NCBI GenBank assembly: GCA_946894095.1
Contig: OX335650.1
Location: 2,170,001 to 2,234,000 of the forward strand
Direction: 5' to 3'
Length of the DNA stretch: 64,000 nucleotides
Source: Incurvaria masculella
Taxonomy: Eukaryota; Arthropoda; Insecta; Lepidoptera; Incurvariidae
Shown in pieces: positions 52,087 through 63,861 of this stretch. Position numbers and translations under genes: made by a program. Within the stretch, counting starts at the first letter, position 1; each line of letters starts with the position of its first letter. The notes beneath the pieces were generated by a model that was given only the letters and a program-made list of their open reading frames with translations, was not told the origin of the DNA and made no database searches.

Positions 52087-52195
52087 CGCGCGCGACGTGC
52101 GCCCCGCGCGGGGGCGCGCTCGCCGCCGCCGCCGCGCGCCGCGCTCCTCGTGTGGACCGCGCTCACTGTCTTTTAGGTTTTCTCAATTATTCATA
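52087..52195 (+). other. Start of 3' UTR
   Basis: Non-coding sequence after the stop codon, first GC-rich (gcgcgacgtgcgccccgcgc) and then AT-rich, continuing into a MITE. The 3' end of the transcript cannot be fixed; an aataaa at 53458 is one candidate signal. Confidence 0.6.
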
Positions 52196-52364
52196 TACAA
52201 CGCAATTCAAATAAGAATATGACGGGGCTCGTGACTAACTTCACTCAAATTCGCGAGGGAAAGTACGCGGCAACACTGCAGCAAAGTACTGAAGTTTGCG
52301 TTATAGCAATTTGACATTCAAAATGGTGGTGATTCTATCCTATTCTTATTTGAATCGCATTGTA
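52196..52364. mobile_element. Inverted-repeat element (aataagaatagg family), copy 2
   Basis: Ends tacaacgcaattcaaataag and cttatttgaatcgcattgta are 24-nt inverted repeats. The interior is the inverse of 7410-7594 (gctcgtgactaacttcactc, gcgagggaaagtacgcggca). It lies 110 nt after the stop codon, so it is probably transcribed in the 3' UTR. Confidence 0.87.
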
Positions 52365-53529
52365 CAGCTCGAGCGTGTAGTGGTGACGTTTGAGCTGCGC
52401 ACAATCATACGTGTGTTTACGGAACTCGCGACGCATGAGGGGCTTGTTCCTCTGACAGGTGATTAAAAACTTTTGCTCTGCAACTGGAAATGGGCCCCAA
52501 AAATATTGAGGTTAGAAATTGAAATGGTTGTAATTCGACCACCGAGACCCTTTCCGGAGTCAGCCTGTAAATATTCTAATTAATGGATATGTCAGATACT
52601 AAACTACTTTAATAAGAAAAAGTTCAGTCTACTTAATTTAAAAAAAAAAATGTAATTTTGGTTGTTGTGGACATGCTAGAAACTCAAACCAACTAAAAAT
52701 CTGGTAAGCAAAGATCAACCACAAATTATAGAATCAGGCGATAAATGGACCTGAAGCAGTCTTACTACTATGTAAGTATGTATAAATTATAACCTTTGCT
52801 TTATTTGTATTATGCATGTCTTTAATTCGCAAAGTTTAATCCGCAGAAAAAAATCCCAGTGAAATAACTCATAGAATTTAAGCATGATTTTACTTAACCA
52901 ACAATTACAAATATCACTAATGAGTTTTTACCTTTCCGGTGGATACAATCCATTTGTTCCAATCCATGCGGATTGCGTGTTCCTGTCAAAGTTAGCCGTA
53001 TGAGTAATTTGCTTGTGAATATATTCTACGTGCACACGTTGCCTTAATCAACTCAATGCGAGATCACTATCTAGTGTACATATGAAATGTGTAAATACAT
53101 AGCTATAGATTAAGTAATGTGTATGTATATAACTCTATGGGGGTGGTTCGATCCTATTGTCTCGAAGTTGTGAGGGTTGCGGCGAGGGTTGTTCGAGTAT
53201 TAAACCGACTGATTAATGTGTTTTTAAGAATGCTTATCACAATACTTTCTTGTGAGACAGAATGGGTTAAGGGGGTGTCTGTATCCATGTAGATGGCGCC
53301 ACAGTCTTTCGTCGCTATTTCTGCTAAAACTCCCCAAAAATAGGAAGTTGCATCCTTTAACTGTATTGGCAGTATTTGGCAGGCACACACAGTCTATATA
53401 AATCACATTTCACTATGTTTGTGCACACTAATTTCTGAAACCATAAAAACCGATTTCAATAAATGTTTGTGAACGTGTATGGTTTATTCCCGCTTGAATG
53501 ATGAAGTCGACATGAAAAAAATGTTTTTA

Positions 53530-53565
53530 AATTGTCGCGAGCGGAGCCGGGTACCGCAGCTAGTG
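53530..53565. mobile_element. Possible Helitron-type end (Lep1-like)
   Basis: cgcgagcggagccgggtacc gcagctagt resembles the hairpin-plus-CTAGT end I associate with lepidopteran non-autonomous Helitrons. The rest of the element and its other end could not be delimited. Confidence 0.4.
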
Positions 53566-55924
53566 CATTAATAAATTATAAAAAAAGTACTAGCAGTTGT
53601 GAGATTTTCAGAATGCCTCATAATTATCTCACAAATGTAGCATTTTTTAAATTTGTTTTTTGTCATTAAATACATGACTTAGTGTGTTCGTCAATACACT
53701 TTATAATTGGTAACTTCCTTTTTTTATGGTCGGCCCGTAAGCATCAGAAAATTTCGCCTCCCATACAAACGTAGTTTACTAATAATTTGAAAACCACTAT
53801 TCCAACATACTTGATATTTGGTATCCAATATTAGGCTACAAATATCTGTGTCTGCATGCCTTTGTTTTTTCGGTAAATGTATTCTGGGTCAAACCACAGA
53901 GAAAACAAAATTCGTATGAAGATTTTCTTTTTGCTTTCATTTCATTCAGTTTGGATTTTTCAAAAAAACAAAAGCATGCAGACACAGATATTTGTTACCT
54001 GATATTATATATTAAATATCAATTCAATTGGAATAGCGGTTTCCAAATGATTAGTAAACTACGTTTGTATAGGGAGCATAGCTTACGGGCCGTTCTTAAG
54101 GAGTTAGTTATAGCAGAAATAGTTCGTACGACCGTGTCGCCGCCTGCTTTGATGCGTACACCCCCTTAAACATTTCGATCTGTTACTGTTTAGAGAAAGT
54201 ATACAACTTGTATTTATTGATGTGGGACCCTTAACAATTAATATCCGTATTGTATGTGTAAGATAATTTAAATTGTTTTGTTAGTTAGGCAGCCGAATCT
54301 ATTACGTTTCACGTGTTATAAATGAGTAAGAATGTTAAACAAAACTGTGTGGTTCCGATTATGGTTTGATTTTTTATTTAGCCTTTTTTACAATGCCTTT
54401 ATGTTGACATGTGATAAAACTATGCCATATTCTGTTTTGTATCATCATTAGTTAAGTAAACATGTATGTACACACCTCGGTCCGAGGTGTGATACTAAAT
54501 AATTCGAATTTTGTAAAGCCATCTTTCTTTTTTTTTTTTTTTTGTGTCCCTAGATATTATTAATTACTCTGCGATATTTTTCCCCGTCTTGCCATCGTAT
54601 AGCTACATGTAACTGCGATCCTGAATTAGGTAATGAAATACATATATCAAAATGTTTCCATGTTGCGAGCGATCTTCCTACTGTAAATACTACTGCAAAG
54701 ATGTGAGTAATTCGTAGATTATATGGTGCTATGCGTCTTGGTTGCGCATAGCACCGTGGTGCTCTGAACTTTTAGTGTCATATCAAACAAATGTTAAGTA
54801 CCTACCTACCACACCGTGTGCGTATCTAAAGTACACTCTTCGTATAGGTATAGAAATAAGTTAAGCTAAATATTTTTATAAAAAAAATACAAGTACAGAG
54901 GGTACGATGTTTGTTACTCCCCCTTTGTGAGTTCCTTAGTTTTATTTACAACTACCCACAGTATGTGTCGGCACTTATCTACTAAGTCTACCTGAATACG
55001 CCTGCTTAATGTTTTTGGTTTATTGAGCAATGTTTTCGAAAATATGTGGAAAGTAAAGCTGTACTGATTGCGAAAAAAAAATTAATTTAAAATTAGTCAC
55101 TACTACTTAAAAGAAAAAACATACGTTTTAGGTTCGTATCCACCCAATTTGTGATTCTACTATTTTCGAAAGCCATGCATTAGGAAAGGCATTGAACGCA
55201 CTTTAAAAATTCTTTGAGCCATTTAGTATGATGAAAAATAATTAGTAGTATGGAGCACGGTACATATATGTGCATCAGTTTGGCTGAGGAATGCATTTAT
55301 TTTTTGTGACTGCATCTAACATACCTAGAGTTCGGAAATACAGAAATGAAACAACACATGTTAATCGGTATACTGCGTGTTTTACGACTATCCAATATTG
55401 CCTGAATCTAGGTCGGCGCTAGTTAAGTCGCATTGTTTCGACTCACGCAGTCCTATTATTCCAATCACAAGGCAGCTTACGAGGTTTGTCGGTTTTTTAG
55501 GTTTTTTTTACACTCTTAACTGAACGAACATGGTTTTTCCATTGATTTTTATTTACCAATGTATAGTTTTATTGAATATACATACAAGTATGAAAATACA
55601 TTTGCGTTTTATTTTTTATAAACCCTTCCATGCCGATACCAATGCAATCACGAGAAACAGCCTTTTTTTCAGATGATTTTTACTATTTTAATTTTATTTA
55701 GGAAAAACAAATCTATGAGACTGATAGAAGGAAAGCATTGGTTACAATTAAAATTATTTCTCAATTTAACAAAAAAAAAAATACATTATAGAGGTTTATT
55801 TCTTAAAAAGTGTAGCAGTTTACCAAAAAATATTACCAGATATTAGTTTTTTAGTGCTAACATAATGCTATCCAGCCTTGTACTTTGTGCTTTGTGAGTT
55901 CCGGATTGTAAAAATAATACAATT

Positions 55925-56215
55925 GGATCCATTGTACCTTTTCCTGTGCATGTCGTAAGAGACGACTAGAGGATTGATCCTGCGTGGTTTGCATTCCACG
56001 TCAAACGGTAGTTCCTTACTATGCGGTAAGGTGAAAATCGCATTGAATGAACGTTGGCTGAAGCAGCGATGAAAATTGTCCGCGTTTTCCATTCTGTTCA
56101 ATGCAGCCGTGTTATAAAAGGAATGCCCTGGCATTGTACCTTGTTAATATTTGGTTGTGGGCTAATATCGTGGCGGTAGATGTGTAATTAGCCATACATG
56201 TACGGTTAAATAAAA
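55925..56215 (+). mobile_element. SINE-tail element, third type of head
   Basis: The tail (gcattccacgtcaaacggta, cgttttccattctgttcaat, gggctaatatcgtggcggta) matches the other SINEs here in + orientation. The head ccttttcctgtgcatgtcgt aagagacgactagagg is not clearly tRNA- or 5S-like. Confidence 0.65.
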
Positions 56216-56789
56216 AAAATGTGATCCACGTTAATGTAGCCAATGTTGGTAGATACCAATTAATAAAGGATTCATAATCCCGCCTTTTTCACTCAAAAAA
56301 GTTGCTCTCCATAAAGTTATCGTTGAAATTTCCAAAATCCGAAGCTCTTTCCGATCCAAACAATACGGTGTTTCGTGAAACAAGTCTGAAAAACTTTAAG
56401 GAAACTTCATGGGCGTTATTAAATATTTTATCACCGAAAAAGTTTGCCGGAACCACTTTAAAGTATGAAATGCCGCCGGGGCGAGAGCTTCGAAAAACTG
56501 CGGCTGTCAAACTCTGACTCCGCCGTAAATAACCGATCCCAACTTGGACGCTTGCTTTAAAACTCGAAGCGCGAATCAGCAGGTTTTGCGCGCGGGACAC
56601 ACTGTTCCCACTTCATCTCAATTTGCTCATACATGCATTTTTTAAATCAAACATTTAACAGTTTGCACGGATGACTATTGAGTCACTAGATATGAGTTAG
56701 TTATTAATTATCCGCATATATCGTAATATCTGATCCTACCACATACTAGAACAACCGGGGTGGCCATGACGGGTTTTTTTTAAGGAACT

Positions 56790-57080
56790 AGACATCGATG
56801 GCTACCACAAATACTATCATGATATTAGCCTAACACTGGGTTGCCATGCCAGGGCCCTCTCAGCTACATTGAACTGGATTGAAAACACTTTTCCTTGCCG
56901 TTTCTACGACCTCTCGTTCAATACGATGATACCAACTATAGTACCCATTACCTCCGAACCACAGCCAGTCTCAACGGTCGAAAAGGGCACTCATCCACAA
57001 CACGACCGTGCCCTGATATGCTTCACCTCGTTTACCGAACGGCAAGTCTTCGCGCCACTGGGCTTATATGACAGTAGGGG
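56790..57080 (-). mobile_element. Diverged SINE with 5S-like head (minus strand)
   Basis: On the minus strand, gcccagtggcgcgaagactt ... gtggatgagtgcccttttcg accgttgagactgg follows the 5S-headed SINE at 24298, with a matching tail (gttttcaatccagttcaatg). More mutated than that copy. Confidence 0.65.
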
Positions 57081-59280
57081 TGGTATTTGACATATCCAGT
57101 TCCAATTAAATGTCTCTACCGGTATCTCTTCGGTCGCCTTTCATGCAGTTACGCTGGAGTTCGAAATCCCTTACTATCTTACAGTCGTCGACCATCAAAA
57201 TATCTCTTTGCAGTCTATCGACATGAAAACACATTAATCGCAATATTTCTGCAAGACGCAGTGTGTCCCCGCCCGCTCTCCCAGAACGAGCAGATAGGTT
57301 GCAGACGCCCCGCATCAGTCGCCGCGATATTGCACGCTCCAGCGCGGCTCGGTCGCCTGCCGGCAGTCAAAACTTCCTCCCAGTTTATTTGTGTTGCCAG
57401 CGCAAGACGCCAGGACAGTAGCTCTCGTTATTGCAATGGCGGCTTGGGCAGAGACGAACTCGAATCTTACGCAACACAACGTACGTGTTCTATTGTTTCC
57501 GCTGCGCTGCGTCTTGAGTATTTTAGCATTGATTGTTATTAGTTGTTTAGCGAAAACTATTTAAGCTTAATAAGAAAGGTTGAGTTCTATACAGGTATCC
57601 GAAAAGCCATGCGCCGAACGAAACGGCGTCATGGAAGAACTCAAGTATTGTAAACATGTATGGATCCAATCATGAGTTATTTAGAATTTATAGCGTTTTT
57701 TTGTTTACTTTTAACGTTTTATGAAAGAAAAAAAAACATATGTTACTAAAGATCTGTTTTTAGGTGCTGTTCTAAATGATTTCTGATCAAATTAGTTTTC
57801 AGATTGGAATGGCAACATATTTATCAAGCAAAACTTCTATACTTTTATTCAAAATGAGAATTTGGTTTTTTTAATGAAGTACAGTCACAGTATTATTTCT
57901 GTTACTGTACTTTGAAGATTTGTTTACGAATAGTGCAAGACTTAGGGCCGCTTGACTTGAAAGTAAAATTAACATCAACGTATGATTAAACACGTGACGT
58001 GTTTTTAAGGACTGTGTGGATGGGGGCCGAGTCAACCCCATATGGGTCACTAAAACTAACGTGTTTAAACATTGATTAACTTGACGACTTTTTCCACAAT
58101 CGGATAATCTTTAGGGAATCAGGTATCTGCTGTTAATATTTATACTGCCAGTAAGAATATTAAGTTTTTTTTTCTGTACCAATGACGATTAAGGAGGTGA
58201 GGTTGTTGACATGGCTTTATATCGCAAACATATTCCGAAGTTTTCCGAAATGCATGTTGGCAAACCTCATCTTCGATATTCATTCCGAATCCCTCTTAAG
58301 TTATTTCCTGTCTCTGTTCTTATCGTGTCTATTATCTTTATTGAGCAAATTAACCCTTTACGGTTCACGAGAAGGTTGCGCTAATCCAATTTTCATTAAT
58401 GACTATTTAAAACAGCTAATAGATCCTCAGCGGGCTTGCGCATTAAGCTGTCAAAGCGAAATTCATTCCCTGCCACTGTTTTGTCTGCGAACTAAATCGG
58501 AGTTAATATGGGCTAATGAAAATGATAAATGGAGTGTTCCGGCGATGCGGCGCGGGCCTAATCGCCGGGGAAAATCATTAAATCATCACCGGAAAATTAT
58601 TTCCTTTGTGCGCCGAGCGGCAAGTCATCGCAGTAATGTGTTGGAACAATGCGACGGTGGCGGCGGCAGCCTACCTGCAGGCGTAGCAAGTACAGACCTG
58701 GAGCTAGGGTATGCTAGAAAGACGTTTACCCGTTGAGTATGCAGGGTGCAAGGCTCAATTCACACCGAGATGGCAGCGGCCGGCAGTGACGCGGCGAGCG
58801 CTGTCAGTGACAAAGCATGTTTGTCGCGAGCAGGAGAGGCATTCACGGAGTCTTTGCGTCAATAAAACAGACGTTAACGCAAACGCTGGCGCAGGTTAGC
58901 GTGAAACTCGCAAAGCCATAGCCGGCTATGGAAAAGCGGTATTCACGTGTGACAGATGACAGCTCTAGCGAGCGTCTGTCAACGCTTACGGTACTTTGCG
59001 TCAGGAGCATCGCATCCGGATTAGTCAGAATACCATTTGGCAGCGGACAATACGCTGCAATAGATGTTTATTATTAGTCCGTGAATGTCTCCAGCCGTTC
59101 TCCGCCACTTGGTGTGGTCTCTAGACTGCTCGAAGTGCCGCGGGCGGTCGCGCGACCATGCGAAACTATGTATTTAAAAAAATAATATAAAGTTTAAAAT
59201 CATTTGACACTGAAACTGCTTGTCGAGTCGCTGCCGGCCGCTGCTATCTCGGTTTGAATTCAAGCGAACTGCAGGCCCCG

Positions 59281-59460
59281 CCTTGGTGGTGTGGGTTGAC
59301 CTAGAGGTTAACGTCTGTGGTTCTTTTATCGGAGACAGCGGGTTCGAATTCCGAGGTATGAACCTCTTTCTTATTCGAGATTGAAATGTGCATTTTCATT
59401 GAGAATACTGGTTGGTTACTGAAAGGTTCGGAATCCATGTAAAACTATAGGTACCCTCCC
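59281..59460 (+). mobile_element. SINE with tRNA-like head
   Basis: tgacctagaggttaacgtct (A-box-like) and gcgggttcgaattccgaggt (B box) are followed by the shared tail words ggttcggaatccatgtaaaa ctataggta. Same head-plus-tail design as 27110-27445 in the opposite orientation. Confidence 0.7.
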
Positions 59461-59826
59461 CTACTTACTAGCTGTTAGTCATCTAGCTTGGTGCCATCGC
59501 ATTGGTCACCCCACTATTCGATCGGGATGATACACTTAGGCATTGCAACGACAATATCGACTGTGGTTTGCTTACTAGCATATAACATCTTTTATATGAA
59601 AGTTAATCAATAGCTGTAAGTTTTTCTAATTTTGTTTCTCTGTTCTACACTATACATATACTGCTTCGTCCTGCTACTTTTGCTAAATTTGTAAAATACG
59701 AAGCTGGAGTAACATATTTTCTAAGCAATTTATTAATACTTATATTAAGTTTTCTATGTTACTCTGTTTGTTTTTCCTAAAATAAATAAATGAATAAAAT
59801 AAATACCCTTCGATGGATTCAACCAT

Positions 59827-61815
59827 AGCCTGCTGTATTGTTTTGTGTTTGTGTGTGTGTTACAAGCCGTGAAGTAGGATTAGCAGCGTCCTATTTTCAG
59901 TTAGTGGTAGGCCGACCGATATCTTAGCTTTGTATGAAGGCTCTTTCTATCTTATCGAGCTGAGGTCAAAATATTATCGAAAGACGCTGATTCTAGCCTT
60001 GTTCTAGGTATTAATTAGCCTTTTCTTACTTAATTAATGTAACTGTATCTTTTAGCAATAGTTTTTATGAGTGAATGATCATAAATTGTTTGCTATTTCG
60101 TGATTGGAATTAATGTAATAAATTAATCATTTTATTAATACGTTATAATTAATTTGTTACTGTGAAAAATGTGCATTACTTTGAGAGTAGAGCTAAAATA
60201 AAATATATGTATTATTTATATTTAGTTTATTGGTTCTTATTTTCTAAGCACAAATATCTCCAAACATAGATAGATATTCAAACATTCATTTTCAATTATT
60301 GACGCAACCACATAAGACACAAAAAATATAATATTTACTACATATAATCTGCAAACATATACAACTGTACATGTCATCACTTGAATTAATGTTTTCATTA
60401 GTAAACATTATTTAGTAGAAAAAGATAGAGGACATCATATTTGCTAGATATATCTACAAAATGGCATAATTTCTTTATGTAGTAGAACCTGCCTCAAACA
60501 CAAGGAAATTCATATCTACTACATATTTATCAATGACAATTTTCCGCGATTAAGGCAGGCCCTGGGATAGCTCCTAAATACTATTTGCTGTGTTGAGCTT
60601 GACTAATGATTATGTAATATGTCTAGTTCAATATGTTTAATATGTACGTAGGTATATGAAGCTTCAGGAAGGAGTCATTTTAAAATACATATCTTTATCG
60701 TTTAAGGTGGCCCAACCCGGCGGCCTCAACTCATTTGCGGGCACGGTACAAAACCGTGCTGTTGCGCTCTGGGACCTTCTCTGTTTCTAAGAATAAGACA
60801 GGATCCGTGATGAGGAAGATGCAGCCTGTCCACAAAGAAGACAATGTGCATAGTGTATGATTTGGTAAGATTTACGAAAATTTTAATTTCAAAACGACTT
60901 ATAGCTAAAAGTAAACCACGACCGCTGTTGTCAAAAATCTAACAAATACCAAATAGATTATAAATCTTGATTAAATAAGCTATGTCTGATGACTAATCTT
61001 TTTAAGATGTTCTTACTTTATCATTTCGTAATCTACCTACAAAGTTATTGTATAAAACGCGCGAAAAATCCGAACTTTCAGACGTTATAACTTGGAAACC
61101 AAACACAATTTTACAATGCCAATGGTCATCAGACATCTAGTTCAATGAAATAAAGCTATTTTGAGCAAAATTTTGGATCTCTGACAAGAAATATAGGCGT
61201 GATCTTCTTTCCCCTTTTGTATGGGGAGATGAGCGGGTTGGGCCACCTTAATCTGTTGCCATGTCTAAATACGTTTTCACTTAAATATGCTGCTACATTG
61301 AACTTTCAGAATAGATATCGACATTATATATAGGATTCTACATTAAGAATTCTTCTTTATTATATAAATCTAATCTTATTTAATCAAATAATGCATATAG
61401 TGCGAAACAAAATAATTCTTAAACAAAATAAAACCACCTAAATTATATATAACTAAACTAGCTCTTTTATTTAACAGAATGGGACTATAAGTACTCGGAA
61501 ACATTTAAATCCAGTCACTGTCACACATATTTTGGCGCACACACTTCACTAACTTTCTTGTGTATGATTTTTAGAGGTTCACTGCTTGTAGAAACACCAC
61601 TTATTTACATAATAACAACCAAATCAACACATTTGAGTCAAATCACGAACGAACGAATCAAGCGCACTTCATAGCTGGCGGCACTAAGCATACTGAAAGG
61701 CGGGCCGGTACAATGTCGGAGCTACCTGCGTGTAGGCCTACGACTCGACGTACCGAATTTCTACTTCACGGCTTGTAACACACACACAAACGCAAAACAA
61801 TACAGCAGGTTATGA
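59827..61815. mobile_element. About 2-kb element with about 52-nt inverted ends
   Basis: catagcctgctgtattgttt tgtg ... acaagccgtgaagtag (59827-59878) is the near-exact inverse of ctacttcacggcttgtaaca ... aatacagcaggttatg (61761-61814). The TTAA element at 60706-61247 lies inside. No coding sequence was recognised. Confidence 0.75.
60706..61247. mobile_element. TTAA-flanked MITE, second family
   Basis: 542 nt flanked by ttaa at 60702-60705 and 61248-61251, with perfect 14-nt terminal inverted repeats ggtggcccaacccg / cgggttgggccacc. A piggyBac-type target site; no coding sequence. Confidence 0.88.
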
Positions 61816-62350
61816 TTCAACCAATACGATGGTGTGAGATAATGAGTAAGACAATGTTACAAAAAATCAATAATTTCAATCAAACGCGTTTTCCAGTCCC
61901 TAATCAATTATACAGAAATCTGACAAGTTTATAAAATGTATAAGACGGCGGGTAGGTATGTAACATTCCATGATAATACTAAAATATATTGAAAGGCTTA
62001 TAACGTAGTTCATTTTGACGCCTGATCCTGGACTACTAGGCACGAGGGTGAAACAGTAAGTTAACAACAGCAAGTACTGTTGAATTGGAATGTTTATTTA
62101 TTCTAAAGATGAACGCAAAAACAATGCTACATTTCTCCTTATACTTGAGGTTTATTATGACACTTATTCCATAGAATAAAGACAGGCTGTATTTGATTTA
62201 GATGTGATGTTTTTTAATGTATTCCTAGATGATAAGATATCGACGTGAACAAAATTTATTTAATTAATACAAACACAATTAAAATAAGATATACATAAAA
62301 CTGAAAAATAGAGAAGAAAAAAAAAAAAAAAAAATATATAACTGACTTAT

Positions 62351-63151
62351 CTAAACGTAAAAATAATCATCCATCATGGGTCCCGTTGTCATTGTCCCCA
62401 TGACGGATGCCGCGTTCCCCCGCTGAATGACGAGAGACACCCGCTGGCGGAAAAAAGAAGGAGCCCGCCGGTCGTCAGTGGCCTCCACCAGCAACTTGCA
62501 CAATCTATTGGCGAACTGCCACGCGTCGTCACTCCACGTGCCGTGTGTCTCAACGGCGAAGGCAAGGAACTCAAACTGATCCTTCAGGGATGAATACTTG
62601 GCGTGTTTGAGCGCCTCCGCCTTCGCTGCGGCGGAACCCGCGGCACGGGAGGAGCCGTCTAAGTGGCTTGCGGCTAAGGTGTCCACACACGTAACGTCCC
62701 ATGCTAAAGCTCTCCCCTGCGACCAGGGTAAGAGGGTGATCCCATCGGGCCTCTTCCCGTCATCTCGGCAGATTCCGGGGGGCTCGAGGTGGCTGGGGAT
62801 CTTTGCAGTCGCAAGCGAGCGCTTTAGCAGGTCGTTAAGGGAAGCGTGGCGTGACATTCGTCCAGCGCTCTTGGCACATGAAAGACCGTGGCGGCCGTAA
62901 GTGTCGACCGGCGAGCCGCAGGGGCAGGTGTGTGGTTGACATATCTTTACTCCCACGCGGAGGCAGAACGCTATGCGCAGCGTGATGCGATCCAACAGTG
63001 TACCGAGGTGCGCTGAAGGATACGCCTGAAGCCACGCCCCGGATTCTGGACGCGAGGCAGGACGAGAGGAGTGAACAAAAAGCTTTTCCGTGAATTTATA
63101 ATTTAAATACTTGAGGTTCCCTCTCTCGGGCTGCGCTCGGGTCAGATTCAT
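62351..63151 (-). CDS. Retroelement-derived ORF, 266 codons: zinc-knuckle and endonuclease-like C-terminal region
   Basis: An intact minus-strand frame. It contains a Cys/His cluster (CPCGSPVDTYGRHGLSC), then DDGKRPDGITLLPW and ALAWDVTCVDT, and ends VIQRGNAASVMG ... DDYFYV. The order of a Cys/His knuckle followed by an RPDG...DVT core resembles the restriction-like endonuclease end of some non-LTR retrotransposons. That is inference; I do not recognise the family with certainty. A second copy of its end is at 13107-13217, so it is a mobile sequence. A homopolymer run (a about 20, 62319-62340) adjoins its 3' end. The reverse transcriptase part is missing upstream. Confidence 0.7.
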   Translation of the reverse strand: MNLTRAQPERGNLKYLNYKFTEKLFVHSSRPASRPESGAWLQAYPSAHLGTLLDRITLRIAFCLRVGVKICQPHTCPCGSPVDTYGRHGLSCAKSAGRMSRHASLNDLLKRSLATAKIPSHLEPPGICRDDGKRPDGITLLPWSQGRALAWDVTCVDTLAASHLDGSSRAAGSAAAKAEALKHAKYSSLKDQFEFLAFAVETHGTWSDDAWQFANRLCKLLVEATDDRRAPSFFRQRVSLVIQRGNAASVMGTMTTGPMMDDYFYV

Positions 63152-63861
63152 TTTGGAAGTCGTCTTGATCTCGGTGATAGCCCCACCGACGTGGCCAAGT
63201 ATAGCTTGTATAGTAAGACAAAAATGGTAACGATAACGTAAATGGCTGAAACTGGGTTCACGGGATAAAGACCAACCCTCTGAAGCTAAATGTGTCAGTC
63301 TGCCTGATCCAAGTGGTTGTGTTACCTAGATAAGGCAATTGAAAAAGTAGTTATGGTGACAAACAATATATATGATAAGGTAAATGGATGTAAATGACGC
63401 AGCATGAAAGTATCAGTACATACTTGCTTAGCAATACAAAAACTGAACAAATCTTTAATTGAATTTCTTAGTTATAGGCGATTTCGGTTACAGATATAAC
63501 TTTAGGTATATTTAAGTATTTCATTAAAAAACCGACTGGTTATTGTTGTATAATTAATAGGTATCAATGTTTCCAGACAATCAGTACATTCATCAGCAGG
63601 TACATACCAGCTACTATTTCATATAGCCAATCTAGATAACGCTACCACTTGGCGCAGGCAGACCGACATATTTAGCATCAGAAGGTTGGTCTCTAACATG
63701 TGAACCCAGATTCAGCCATTTACCTTATCGTGACCAAAAACGTCATGACCTCCCGGAATACTAACAACCATCCAGAGACCATACAAACAAAATTCATGAA
63801 ATTCTGTCAAGCCGTTTAGGAGGAGTTGAAGTATGAACACACGCACAAGTAAACAGCCTTG

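Larger units (their letters stand above)
49110..51070 (+). other. Intron 36 (2 kb)
   Basis: 49110-50150 is AT-rich with no feature I recognise. A dispersed repeat follows at 50155-50441, then a degenerate tandem repeat at about 50625-51060 just before exon 37. Confidence 0.55.

Noticed and set aside
51160..51185. EVH1 (Ena/VASP) ligand in GFPPPRRY
   Set aside because: The core motif needs a proline at the fifth position (FPxxP); here it is arginine.
58182..58736. 184-codon + frame as a gene
   Set aside because: There is no recognisable domain, mixed composition and no splice or family support. Left as unproven within the downstream region.
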